Of a stretch of DNA of 64,000 bases, positions 23,883 to 32,174 are shown piece after piece. This DNA is from Actinoplanes ianthinogenes (GTDB lineage: Bacteria > Actinomycetota > Actinomycetes > Mycobacteriales > Micromonosporaceae). How positions within the stretch are numbered: position 1 is the stretch's first letter; each line of letters opens with the position of its first letter. The notes beneath the pieces were generated by a model. It did not search any database, was not told the DNA's origin, and saw only the letters and a list, made by a program, of their open reading frames with translations. Position numbers and translations under genes: made by a program. The stretch covers positions 8,562,501-8,626,500 of the forward strand of contig NZ_AP023356.1 in assembly GCF_018324205.1 (NCBI RefSeq), read 5' to 3'.

Positions 23883-25082
23883 ATGAGCGTCGACGTCACC
23901 GCCCTGCGCGGGCACTTCCCGTCCCTGTCCCACGGGCTCGCGTTCTTCGACGGCCCGGGCGGGACACAGACCCCGCAGCCGGTCGCCGACGCGATCGTGG
24001 CGACGCTGACCGGGCCGCTGTCCAACCGCGGCGCGGTCAGTGTCTCCGAGCTGAACGCGGAGCGCGCCGTCGCCGAGTTCCGGGCCGCCTACGCCGATCT
24101 TCTCGGCGTGCGCCCGGAGGGCGTCGTGCACGGGCGCAGCGCCACCCAGCTCACCTACGACTTCGCCCGGCACCTGGCGAAAAGCTGGCGACCCGGCGAC
24201 GAGATCGTGGTCAGCCGGCTCGACCACGACAGCAACGTGCGCCCGTGGATCCAGCAGGCCGAGCGGGCCGGCGTCGCGGTCCACTGGATCGAGTTCGACA
24301 CCGGCAGCACCGAGCTGGACCTGGACTCGCTGCGCCGGGTGCTGTCGTCGCGGACCCGGCTGGTCGCGGTGACCGCCGCGTCCAACCTGGTCGGCACGGT
24401 GCCGCCGGTGCGCCAGGTCGCCGACCTGGCCCACGAGGCCGGGGCTCTGGTGTACGTCGACGGCGTGCACTACGCGGCCCACCACCGGGTGGACGTGGCC
24501 GAGCTGGGCGCCGACCTGTTCGTCTGCTCGCCCTACAAGTTCCTCGGCCCGCACTGCGGGGTGCTCGCCGGCGCGCCGGAGCTGCTGGAGACCATCGCGC
24601 CGGACAAACTTCTGCCCTCGCCCGACACCGTCCCGGAACGCTTCGAGTTCGGCACCCTGCCCTACGAGATCCTGGCCGGCGCCACCGCCGCGGTCGACTT
24701 CCTGGCCGGGATCGACCCGGGCACCGGGTCCACCCGCCGGGACCGGCTGACGAACTCGCTGGCCTCGGTGCACGAGCACGAGTCGGCACTGCGCCGGCGG
24801 GTCGAGGACGGCCTGCGCGAGCTGGGCGACGAGGTGACCGTGTATTCGCGGGCCGCCGAGCGCACCCCGACGCTGCTGATGAGTTTCGCCGGCCGCGACG
24901 CCCGGGACGCGCAGGTCCACCTGGCCGGCCGGGGCGTGCTGGCGCCGGCCGGCTCGTTCTACGCCTACGAGCCGTTCGCGGCGATGAAGCTGGAAGCGCC
25001 CGCGCTGCGGGTGGGCGTGGCCCCTTACACCACCGCCGAGGAGGTGGACCGGCTGCTCGCCGGCCTCGCCGCGTTCCTCTGA
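23883..25082 (+). CDS. class V aminotransferase / cysteine desulfurase-like protein
   Basis: A 399-residue PLP fold-type I enzyme. The PLP lysine lies in FVCSPYKFLGPHCGVL (about residue 219), with the Asp and preceding strand in ALVYVDGVHYAAHH. The motif DGPGGTQTPQPVADAI at the N-terminus and EFGTLPYEILAGA match the cysteine-desulfurase-like family that lacks a proven desulfurase Cys loop; the region usually holding the active Cys reads LAGRGVLAPAGSFYAYEP, without Cys. It may be an isomerase or lyase rather than a sulfur donor. Confidence 0.85.
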   Translation: MSVDVTALRGHFPSLSHGLAFFDGPGGTQTPQPVADAIVATLTGPLSNRGAVSVSELNAERAVAEFRAAYADLLGVRPEGVVHGRSATQLTYDFARHLAKSWRPGDEIVVSRLDHDSNVRPWIQQAERAGVAVHWIEFDTGSTELDLDSLRRVLSSRTRLVAVTAASNLVGTVPPVRQVADLAHEAGALVYVDGVHYAAHHRVDVAELGADLFVCSPYKFLGPHCGVLAGAPELLETIAPDKLLPSPDTVPERFEFGTLPYEILAGATAAVDFLAGIDPGTGSTRRDRLTNSLASVHEHESALRRRVEDGLRELGDEVTVYSRAAERTPTLLMSFAGRDARDAQVHLAGRGVLAPAGSFYAYEPFAAMKLEAPALRVGVAPYTTAEEVDRLLAGLAAFL

Positions 25083-25128
25083 CGACCCGGCTGCTGCGTT
25101 ATCGCCCGGCGGGTTGGAGGATGGGCTG

Positions 25129-26328
25129 ATGCTCGCGCCGATGGAGGCCGTTCGCCGGCTCATGGATCTGCGGCACCGTGGCCGGGCCGAGGACCTGCCG
25201 CGGGTGCTGGCCGACGCCGCGCCGCTGCTCGACGCCGACCACGCCACCGTGCTGCTCGTCGATTACGGGCAGGTGGCGCTGCATCCGCTGCGCGGCACCA
25301 CCCTCGACCGGGCGGTCGTGCTGCCGCTGGAGGACTCGCTCGCCGGGCGGGCGTTCACCACCGCCGAGCCGCAGTGGCTCGGCGAGGACGGCGGCGGGCT
25401 GCTGTGGCTGCCGCTGCTGCACGGGGCGGAACGCCTCGGTGTCCTGGAGTTCCGGCTCGTCCACCAGCCGGAGGCCGCCGATCAGCACGACCTGGAGGTG
25501 ATCGCGGCCCTGGTGGCGGAGCTGATCGCGAGCCGGCGGTTTTACGGCGACGCGGTCGAGTTCACCCGGCGGCGGCTGCCCATGCAGCTGGCCGCCGAGA
25601 TCATCTGGAATCAGCTGCCGCCGCTCACCTTCGCGGTGGACGGGACCACGGTGACCGCGGTGCTGGAGCCGTGTTACGACGTCGGCGGGGACGCGTTCGA
25701 TTACGCGGCCAACGACGACGTGCTGCACGTCGCGCTCTTCGACACGGTGGGCCATGGGATCAGCGCGAGCGCGCTCACCACGCTGACGCTCAACACGTAC
25801 CGTAATGCCCGTCGATCGGGTTTGTCGCTGACCGACACCTGCCGCTCGATCGACAAGTGGATCCGGGCGCAGTATCCGGGGGCTTTCGTCACCGCGCTGC
25901 TGGCCGAGCTGGACATGGCGACCGGCGCCTATCGGCGGATCAGCGCCGGGCATCCGGCGGAGCTGTTCCTGCGCGACGGCCAGGCCCGGCAGCCGCTGCC
26001 CTCGCCGAACACCCTGCCGCTCGGCCTCGGGCACATGCTCCGGCGGCCGCCGCGGGTCGTCGAGCGGCAGCTGGAGCCGGGGGACACCCTGGTCCTTTAC
26101 ACCGACGGCATCACCGAGGCGCGGGACGCCTCCGGGACGCTGTTCGGCCCCGAGCGGCTCAGCGCGTTCCTGCTGGACGCGCTGGGCCAGGCGACGCCGG
26201 CTCCGGAGGTGATGCGGCGACTGATCCAGACGATCGTCTCCTACGAGGACGGTGAGCTGCGGGACGACGCCACCGCGGCCATGCTGCGGTGGCGTCATCC
26301 CCCTCACCGGCCACTCATCCGCTGGTGA
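25129..26328 (+). CDS. PP2C-type (SpoIIE/RsbU) serine phosphatase with GAF-like N-terminus
   Basis: A 399-residue protein. Residues 1 to about 150 form a GAF-like sensor (HATVLLVDYGQVALHPLRG ... EVIAALVAELIASRRF). Residues about 165-395 are a SpoIIE/PP2C phosphatase with metal motifs YDVGGDAFDYA, DTVGHGISASALTTL and LVLYTDGITEARD. It would dephosphorylate a STAS anti-sigma antagonist; one such gene lies 11 kb away at 13957. ATG 25129 follows GGAGG by eight bases; the frame opens five codons earlier. Confidence 0.88.
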   Translation: MLAPMEAVRRLMDLRHRGRAEDLPRVLADAAPLLDADHATVLLVDYGQVALHPLRGTTLDRAVVLPLEDSLAGRAFTTAEPQWLGEDGGGLLWLPLLHGAERLGVLEFRLVHQPEAADQHDLEVIAALVAELIASRRFYGDAVEFTRRRLPMQLAAEIIWNQLPPLTFAVDGTTVTAVLEPCYDVGGDAFDYAANDDVLHVALFDTVGHGISASALTTLTLNTYRNARRSGLSLTDTCRSIDKWIRAQYPGAFVTALLAELDMATGAYRRISAGHPAELFLRDGQARQPLPSPNTLPLGLGHMLRRPPRVVERQLEPGDTLVLYTDGITEARDASGTLFGPERLSAFLLDALGQATPAPEVMRRLIQTIVSYEDGELRDDATAAMLRWRHPPHRPLIRW

Positions 26329-27982
26329 CCGGCTGCTCGGTGCGGCGGCGGAACACCGGGGACCAGGTGGGCGCCTGGGAGTAGTGGCGCCACCGGACGA
26401 GCATCAGCGCCACCATCGCGACCAGCATCAGCGTGTGCCCGGCGGTCATCAGCGCCGCGCCGCTGACGAACGGTGCCAGCAGCACGAACGGCGCGACCAT
26501 CACCAGCGCCATCTCGCCGATCATGCGCCGGTCGTGGCCGCGCACCGCCATCCAGGCGGCCATCCCGAGCGCCATGTCGAACCCCATGGCCAGCGCCATC
26601 GCCACCGGCCGGCCGTGAGTCAGGCCGCCCCACAGCGGGCCGAGCAGCACCATCCCGGCGACCATCGCGATCAGCATCTCGACGAGGTGACGCAGCCAGT
26701 GCCGCAGCCGCGGGCGCCGGGCGAGACCGGCGCGCAGCAGGACACAGCCGATGCCGCCGGCGAGCGCGGCCAGCGTCAGCAGCAGCGCGGGCCACCACGG
26801 GAAAGCCGTCCCGGACAGCTCGCCCGGCCGGTACTCCAGCGACTTGGCCACCCAGTGGGCGGTCGGCACGTCGGTGGTGGCGGCCAGGTCGCGCAGCGTG
26901 CCCTCGAACGGGAACTCGTCGCGCTGATGCACGTAGACCGGGTGCCAGGCCGGGTCGACGCCACCGGCCGCCGCCTGGTGGCCGGGCACGATCAGCCGGT
27001 CGTAACCGGCGCCGCCGGCCGCGGCGCGCGCCAGGAACGTGAGCCCGTGCCGGGAGCGGATCGGCCCGCCGTCGGCGGAGACCGGGGTGAGCCGGGCGGT
27101 GTACGACATCTCGGTGTACGTGCGGAACACCGACGCCAGCTCGATCTCACCGACCTGCGGGGTGAGCAGCACCGCGGCGTGCACCTGCCGGCGGAAGCCC
27201 AGGTTGAGCAGCGCGACGGTGTCGGCGGGACCGGGGTGGGCGGCGTCGATCGGCGCGGGGCCACCAGGGTGGTACGCCGTCCAGCGCACCGCGGCCGCGG
27301 CCTGCCGGGCCACCTCCGCGCCGTGCTCGCGCTCCAGGATGCGCAGCGCGCCGTCCACGCCGGAGAGCACGCCGGCGGTGGTGACGATCCGGCCGTCGTC
27401 GACATAGCGGGTGCCGCGCTGCCAGCGCACCTCCGGATACTCGCGCTCCAGGCCGTACTGAGCCAGCCAGTGGCTGGTCGCCGGACGGCCGGTGAGCAGC
27501 CCGGTGCGGGCCAGCAGCCCGGCGCCCGCGCAGACGCTCATGATCTTGGAGCCGTCGGCGTAGCGGCGCTGGAGCCAGTCGACCGCCGGCCGGAGCCGCG
27601 GCGTGTCCGTCTGCTGCACGGCCGGCACCACGATCCAGTCGGCCCGGCCCAGGTCGGCGAAGGTGCGGTCGGGGACGACCTCGAGGCCGCCGGTCAGCGG
27701 CACCGGGTCGTGGCTCTCGGCGACCGTGAGCACGGTGTAACGGCCCGAGGCGGCGAGCGTCTCATAGGGCGCCAGCACGTCGGCGGCGTTCGCCCCGGCC
27801 GCGCCGAGCAGCACCGCGACGGTCGGCCGGGTGCCGGAGGTGGTGGCCGCGGGGGCCGGCACGGACAGCGAGCGTGGCGCCGGATAGACCGCGTCGACCA
27901 CGCCACGTGCGTGGATCACGCCCACGGCGGTCGCCGAGAACAGCCCGGCGAACAGAACGGCAAGGGTGCGGCGGATTCGCAT
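26315..27982 (-). CDS. membrane-anchored DJ-1/PfpI (GATase1-like) protein
   Basis: About 555 residues. An N-terminal signal-anchor (MRIRRTLAVLFAGLFSATAVGV) precedes a GATase1-like domain with the nucleophile elbow MSVCAGAGLLA and TSHW. A second, degenerate DJ-1-like module follows (VHAAVLLTPQVGEIELASVFRTY ... YDRLIVPG) without the Cys elbow. The last 150 residues hold four or five membrane helices rich in Met (MALAMGFDMALGMAAWMAV). The start is uncertain (27982, or up to 28054). It is divergent from a two-component system and overlaps the SpoIIE gene tail by 14 bases. Function unknown. Confidence 0.75.
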   Translation of the reverse strand: MRIRRTLAVLFAGLFSATAVGVIHARGVVDAVYPAPRSLSVPAPAATTSGTRPTVAVLLGAAGANAADVLAPYETLAASGRYTVLTVAESHDPVPLTGGLEVVPDRTFADLGRADWIVVPAVQQTDTPRLRPAVDWLQRRYADGSKIMSVCAGAGLLARTGLLTGRPATSHWLAQYGLEREYPEVRWQRGTRYVDDGRIVTTAGVLSGVDGALRILEREHGAEVARQAAAAVRWTAYHPGGPAPIDAAHPGPADTVALLNLGFRRQVHAAVLLTPQVGEIELASVFRTYTEMSYTARLTPVSADGGPIRSRHGLTFLARAAAGGAGYDRLIVPGHQAAAGGVDPAWHPVYVHQRDEFPFEGTLRDLAATTDVPTAHWVAKSLEYRPGELSGTAFPWWPALLLTLAALAGGIGCVLLRAGLARRPRLRHWLRHLVEMLIAMVAGMVLLGPLWGGLTHGRPVAMALAMGFDMALGMAAWMAVRGHDRRMIGEMALVMVAPFVLLAPFVSGAALMTAGHTLMLVAMVALMLVRWRHYSQAPTWSPVFRRRTEQPVTSG

Positions 27983-28088
27983 GCCGACGATGGTCCCGGC
28001 CGGCCGGGTCATGCCGCCCGTGCCGAAGGTCATGGTCCCGGTCATGATCCACATTGACGGGTCGGGTGATGCCGGTCAAGGTGCAGGT

Positions 28089-29141
28089 GTGGAGCGATTC
28101 CTGTGGTTGCTGACCGCCGGCGCGTACGGTGTCCTGGTCCTCGAGTGCGTCGCCCACCCGCAACCCTGGCCCGGGATCGTGACCGGCGCGATCTTCGCCG
28201 CGCTGGTCGTGCTCGGCACCTGGTGGCTGCCCGGCCGCGCGTGGGGCTGGCGGGCCGGCTACTTCGTCCTCCAGGGCGCGCTCGGCCTGCTGATGTTCGG
28301 CGCCGCGCACGCGTCCTGGGGCGGCACCCTGCTGCTCATCGTGCTGGTCGTGCAGGCCGTCCTGCTGCTGCCGCTGCCGGCGGCCGCGCTGGTCGCGGTC
28401 GCAGTGCCGTTCGGGCACGTCGGCATGGACTGGGGCGCCGGCCTGCGGGAGGGCTCCGGGATGCTGGTGGCGGCCCTGTTCGCGCTGGTCGTGACGTTGC
28501 TGCTGCGCCGCGAGCAGCAGACCCGGCAGGAGCTGGCAGCGGCCAACGCGCAGCTGGCCGAGCTGGCCACCACCCGGGAACGCAACCGGGTCGCCCGCGA
28601 CATCCACGACGGGCTCGGCCACCACCTGACCACGTTGCAGATGCAGATCCGCGCCGGGCGCGCGCTGCTGGAGCGCGACCCGGGCCGCGCGAACGAGATG
28701 CTGGCCCAGGCCGAGGAGCAGGCACTGGAGGCGTTGTCCGAGGTGCGGCGCTCGGTCGCCGCGTTGCGCACCGACCTGCCCGTGCGGGAGCGGCTGGCCC
28801 GGCTGGTGTCGCAGGCCGGCCCATGGATCCACCTCGAGATCCGCGGCACTCCCCGCTCACTGCCCGTGGACGTCGAGGAGGCGCTGTACCGCGCCGCGCA
28901 GGAGGGCCTGACCAACGTCCGCCGGCACGCCCGCGCGACCCGGGCCGACGTCCTGCTCGACTACCTGCCGGGCGAGGTGCGGATGGTGGTCGGCGACGAC
29001 GGCTGCGGCGCGGCACCCGGCGAGTCCGGCGGGTTCGGGCTGACCGGCCTGCGCGAGCGGGTCGCCGAGCTGGGCGGCGTGGTCGCCCTGGACTCGGTGC
29101 CCGGCCAGGGCTCCACGCTCACCGTGACGGCGCCGGCATGA
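28089..29141 (+). CDS. sensor histidine kinase (HisKA_3, NarL-partner type)
   Basis: A 350-residue membrane kinase. The first 140 residues contain four to five hydrophobic helices. The phospho-acceptor is in RNRVARDIHDGLGHHLTTLQMQ (His at about 174); the ATPase domain has VEEALYRAAQEGLTNVRRHARA (N-box), VGDDGCGA and GFGLTGLRERVAELGG. GTG 28089 was chosen from the frame and from the beginning of the membrane region; upstream ORF extension overlaps the divergent DJ-1 gene. It overlaps the response regulator gene by four bases (ATGA). Confidence 0.88.
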   Translation: MERFLWLLTAGAYGVLVLECVAHPQPWPGIVTGAIFAALVVLGTWWLPGRAWGWRAGYFVLQGALGLLMFGAAHASWGGTLLLIVLVVQAVLLLPLPAAALVAVAVPFGHVGMDWGAGLREGSGMLVAALFALVVTLLLRREQQTRQELAAANAQLAELATTRERNRVARDIHDGLGHHLTTLQMQIRAGRALLERDPGRANEMLAQAEEQALEALSEVRRSVAALRTDLPVRERLARLVSQAGPWIHLEIRGTPRSLPVDVEEALYRAAQEGLTNVRRHARATRADVLLDYLPGEVRMVVGDDGCGAAPGESGGFGLTGLRERVAELGGVVALDSVPGQGSTLTVTAPA

Positions 29142-29776
29142 TCCGGGTGCTGCTCGCCGACGACCAGCGGCTGTTCCGCGAGGCGCTCGCGGCGCTGCTG
29201 TCGGTGCAGGACGACGTCCAGGTGGTCGGCGAGGCCGCGGACGGCGCGCAGGCGGTCGAGCTGTCCGCCCGGCTGTCCCCGGACGTGGTGCTGATGGACC
29301 TGCGGATGCCGGTGATGGACGGCGCCACCGCGACCCGGCGCCTGCGTGACGAGCAGCCCGCGGTCCGGGTGATCGCGCTGACCACGTTCGACGACGACGC
29401 CGACGTGTTCGCCGCGATCCAGGCCGGTGCGATCGGCTACCTGCTCAAGGACGCGTCCTCGGAACGCCTGATGGAAGCGGTCCGCGCCGCCGTGCGCGGC
29501 GAGTCGGTGCTGGAGCCGGGCGTCGCCGCCAAGCTGGTGTCCCGGGTGGCCCAGCTGCCCCCGGCCGTGCCCGCGCCGCTGGTCGCGCCGCTGACCGGCC
29601 GGGAGCTGGACGTGGTCCGCCTGCTGGCCGGCGGCCGCAGCAACCGTGAGATCGCCACCGCGCTGTTCCTGGCCGAGGGGACCGTCAAGAACCACGTGAC
29701 CAACGCCCTGGCCAAGCTCGGCGCCCGCGACCGCACCCAGGCGGCCCTGCGCGCCCGCGAGCTGGGCCTGCTCTGA
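29138..29776 (+). CDS. NarL/LuxR-type response regulator
   Basis: 212 residues: receiver domain with DDQ (about 8-10), phospho-Asp in PDVVLMDLRMPVMDG, Thr in ALTTF and Lys in LLKDA; a LuxR-type HTH closes the protein (PLTGRELDVVRLLAGGRSNREIATALFLAEGTVKNHVTNALAKLG). It is translationally coupled to the kinase gene. The divergent membrane DJ-1 gene is an obvious candidate target. Confidence 0.93.
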   Translation: MIRVLLADDQRLFREALAALLSVQDDVQVVGEAADGAQAVELSARLSPDVVLMDLRMPVMDGATATRRLRDEQPAVRVIALTTFDDDADVFAAIQAGAIGYLLKDASSERLMEAVRAAVRGESVLEPGVAAKLVSRVAQLPPAVPAPLVAPLTGRELDVVRLLAGGRSNREIATALFLAEGTVKNHVTNALAKLGARDRTQAALRARELGLL

Positions 29777-29818
29777 GCCGGGGGATTCGCCGACGGAGAT
29801 CGGGGTACCCGCAAGGAC

Positions 29819-30487
29819 ATGCGATCCGGGGTTCTCTTCGACGTCGACGGCACCCTCGTCGACACCACGTACCTGCACACCGTCGCCTGGTGGGAGGCGC
29901 TGCGTCAGGAGGGCGCCGACGTCCCGATGGCGAAGATCCACCGGGGGATCGGGATGGGCTCCGACAACCTGCTCGATCACCTGCTCGGCGAGGACCGCGA
30001 CAGGGACCTGGACGAGCGGGCCACCACCGCCCACGACGTGCTCTACGGCGCCTGGTGGGAGCGGCTGCGCCCGCTGCCCGGGGCGCCCGAGCTGCTGCGC
30101 GCGGTCGCCGGGCGGGGCCTGGCGGTCGTGCTCGCCTCGTCGGCCAAGGAGCCGGAGCTGAAACAGCTGCGCCGGGTGCTCGGCGCCGACGACGTGATCG
30201 CGGCCGCGACCTCGTCCGCCGACGCCGAGCGCAGCAAGCCCGATCCGGACATCCTCCAGGCCGCCCTCGACCAGAGCGACGTCGACCCGCACGCCGCCGT
30301 CTTCGTCGGCGACTCGGTCTGGGACGTGCAGGCCGCCGGCCGCCTGAACATCCCGTGCATCGGCCTGACCTGTGGCGGCACCTCCGCCGGCGAGCTGACC
30401 GAGGCCGGCGCCGTCGCCACCTACGACGATCCGGCGGCGCTGCTGGCCGCCCTCGACGACTCCGCGGTCGCGAAGCTGTCCGCATAG
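29819..30487 (+). CDS. HAD-superfamily hydrolase (phosphatase, beta-PGM-like)
   Basis: A 222-residue HAD subclass IA phosphatase: motif I FDVDGTLVDT (nucleophile Asp and general acid), motif II LASSAK, motif III Lys in RSKPDPD and motif IV VFVGDSVWDVQAA. The helical cap sits between motifs I and II. Substrate may be a sugar phosphate or phosphoglycolate. Its 3' end overlaps the convergent HTH gene by 67 bases, a long coding overlap. Confidence 0.88.
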   Translation: MRSGVLFDVDGTLVDTTYLHTVAWWEALRQEGADVPMAKIHRGIGMGSDNLLDHLLGEDRDRDLDERATTAHDVLYGAWWERLRPLPGAPELLRAVAGRGLAVVLASSAKEPELKQLRRVLGADDVIAAATSSADAERSKPDPDILQAALDQSDVDPHAAVFVGDSVWDVQAAGRLNIPCIGLTCGGTSAGELTEAGAVATYDDPAALLAALDDSAVAKLSA

Positions 30488-31842
30488 GCGATGCCGAGCG
30501 CCGGCGCCGGTGGACCGGCGGTGACCAGCTCGGCCAGGGTCGGCGCGCTGGTCGCGCCGCCGTCCGCGGCCGGTGCGCCGAGGGTGGGCAGCCACAGCCG
30601 GTAGGTGGCCGTCTCGGTGTGCCAGCGGATCGGCACGGCCCGGTCGGGCCGCATCCGTTGCAGCACCGCGGTGCGGCGGGCGGCGGTGAACCAGGCGAGC
30701 ACCCGCGCGGCGCACGGCACCGGCAGCTGCGCGAGCACGTCGCCCAGCGGTCGCGGCGGCAGCGGGGCGAGCCGCTCGGCGGCCTGCCGGTCGGTCAGGC
30801 CGAGCAGCCGGGCGGCGGCCTGCTCCGGCGCCATGCTTTTGATCATCGATGCGGCCTCCCTGGCGGGCAGCTCGGCGAGCAGTCCGGCGGCCGGGTCGGC
30901 CGGCAGCGCCGTCAGCAGCCGCGCGCCGACCCGCGGACCGGCCGAGCGGACCAGCGCGAGCGAGCCGTCGAAGCCGAGGCTGAACAGCAGCTCGCCGGTG
31001 ACCGCCGCGGGCAGCGAGGCGCCGGTCAGCAGGGCGGTGCGCTGCTGTGCCGGCATGCCGCGCGCCGCCCGCCGGACCAGGTCGACCTCCAGGTGCGGCA
31101 GCCGCGGCACGAGCGCCGCGTTCGGCATCGCCGCCAGCGCGCGGGCGGCCGCCTCCGGGTCCATGGCGCCCAGGTGGGCCACCGCGGCGGTGGGCGGCGT
31201 CAGGGTCAGCAGCCGGGCGGCGGTGGCCGGGTCGGTGGCGTTGAGGCAGGCCACGGCCTGCTCCGGCGACAGCCCGTTGAGGTGGCCCACGGCCAGCACC
31301 GGGTCCATCGCGGTGAGCAGTTTCGCCACCAGGGCCGGGTGCAGCCGTTCGAGGAACGCGACGACCGACTCCGGGGCGCGCCCGGCGAGCAGCTCGGCGG
31401 CCTTGTCGACGGTGGTGCCGCCGAGTTCCAGCAGCAGTTCGTCGGCGGGGACGCGCTCCGGGCCGGCCGGCCGGCCGGCGAGGCGCTCCACGGCCGGCCG
31501 CGGCGCCGCCGGATGCGGCGCGCGGCCCCGGCGGCCCGCCACCCGGTTGCGGGCCGCCGTCCACCAGGGCAACTGGTCGTCCGGCACCCCGCAGGCCTGC
31601 GCGATCCGGTAGACCACCTCGACGCGCGGCAGCACCCGGCCGGACTCGGCGTTGCCGAGGGTGCTGTGCGGCAGCCCGGTCAGCGCGGCCAGCTGCCGCA
31701 GGGTCAGCGGGTTGTCGGTGGGGGCCGGCCGGGGCGCGGTCAGGCGCAGCTGCCGCAGCTGTTCGGCCAGGTCGGCGATGGTCTCGGTGGCTCGCGGGTC
31801 CGGCGGCGACGCCGGCGCCGCGGTGCGGGTGGCCGGTTCCAT
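30421..31842 (-). CDS. HTH (XRE-like) protein fused to MgtE-N-like helical repeats
   Basis: 473 residues. Near the N-terminus is a HTH of the XRE kind (LTLRQLAALTGLPHSTLGNAESGRVLPRVEVVYRIAQACG), then a Pro/Arg-rich linker, then from about 155 to 400 a superhelix of short repeats such as LLTAMDPVLAVGHLNGLSPEQ, LNATDPATAARLLTLTPP and LAAMPNAALVPRLP, reminiscent of the MgtE N-terminal or FliG domains. No membrane helices. ATG 31842 was chosen; the frame opens at 31917. A palindrome CACCCGATCGGGTG is 43 bases upstream. Function is unknown; a DNA-binding scaffold is possible. Confidence 0.65.
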   Translation of the reverse strand: MEPATRTAAPASPPDPRATETIADLAEQLRQLRLTAPRPAPTDNPLTLRQLAALTGLPHSTLGNAESGRVLPRVEVVYRIAQACGVPDDQLPWWTAARNRVAGRRGRAPHPAAPRPAVERLAGRPAGPERVPADELLLELGGTTVDKAAELLAGRAPESVVAFLERLHPALVAKLLTAMDPVLAVGHLNGLSPEQAVACLNATDPATAARLLTLTPPTAAVAHLGAMDPEAAARALAAMPNAALVPRLPHLEVDLVRRAARGMPAQQRTALLTGASLPAAVTGELLFSLGFDGSLALVRSAGPRVGARLLTALPADPAAGLLAELPAREAASMIKSMAPEQAAARLLGLTDRQAAERLAPLPPRPLGDVLAQLPVPCAARVLAWFTAARRTAVLQRMRPDRAVPIRWHTETATYRLWLPTLGAPAADGGATSAPTLAELVTAGPPAPALGIAYADSFATAESSRAASSAAGSS

Positions 31843-31884
31843 CGGCCCATCGTGTCCCACCCCGTCCGGCGCTGTCCCACGTGA

Positions 31885-31898
31885 CACCCGATCGGGTG
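31885..31898. promoter_or_regulatory. perfect 14-bp palindrome
   Basis: CACCCGATCGGGTG lies 43 bases upstream of the start codon of the HTH/MgtE-N gene, a position suitable for autoregulation. Its core resembles the centre of the larger palindrome at 32027-32056 (CACCGATCGGTG). Confidence 0.5.
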
Positions 31899-32026
31899 AC
31901 CGGCAATTGACGCACACCGGGTCCGGTCCGGTAGACCACCCGTACGGGATAGTCAGCTGCCGATCCTCAGTTGTCCGCCTGCCCCGGGCAGCGGTGGATC
32001 GGCAGGACGTGTTCGGAAAATGAGGA

Positions 32027-32056
32027 AACGCTCACCACCGATCGGTGATGAGCGTT
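32027..32056. promoter_or_regulatory. 30-bp near-perfect palindrome
   Basis: Arms AACGCTCACCACCG and CGGTGATGAGCGTT flank a central AT; 13 of 14 arm positions pair. It is 119 bases upstream of the LysR start. It could be an operator, or a terminator/attenuator hairpin. Confidence 0.55.
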
Positions 32057-32122
32057 CACGCGGACATGTCACCGGGAGCGGGTCCGTTGCAGCGGGCCCG
32101 CTCCGCCTGCCGTTACCAGTGC

Positions 32123-32145
32123 AACGATCGGCCGGGCCGAACGTT
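32123..32145. promoter_or_regulatory. 23-bp palindrome upstream of LysR gene
   Basis: Arms AACGATCGGCC and GGCCGAACGTT surround a single central G at 32134; ten of eleven arm positions pair. It ends 29 bases before the GTG of the LysR gene, the usual place for LysR autoregulation. Confidence 0.5.
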
Positions 32146-32174
32146 ATCCCCGGCGCGCCTGACATCATCGGCCG

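Larger units (their letters stand above)
31843..32174. other. divergent intergenic region rich in palindromes
   Basis: This 332-base gap separates the HTH gene (minus) from the LysR gene (plus). It has no gene but contains three palindromes, listed separately, and a possible -35 element TTGACG at 31907-31912. Confidence 0.6.

Noticed and set aside
28961..31939. 992-codon minus-strand frame
   Set aside because: It covers several unrelated genes (kinase, regulator, HAD, HTH) in a shadow frame and has no recognisable domain.
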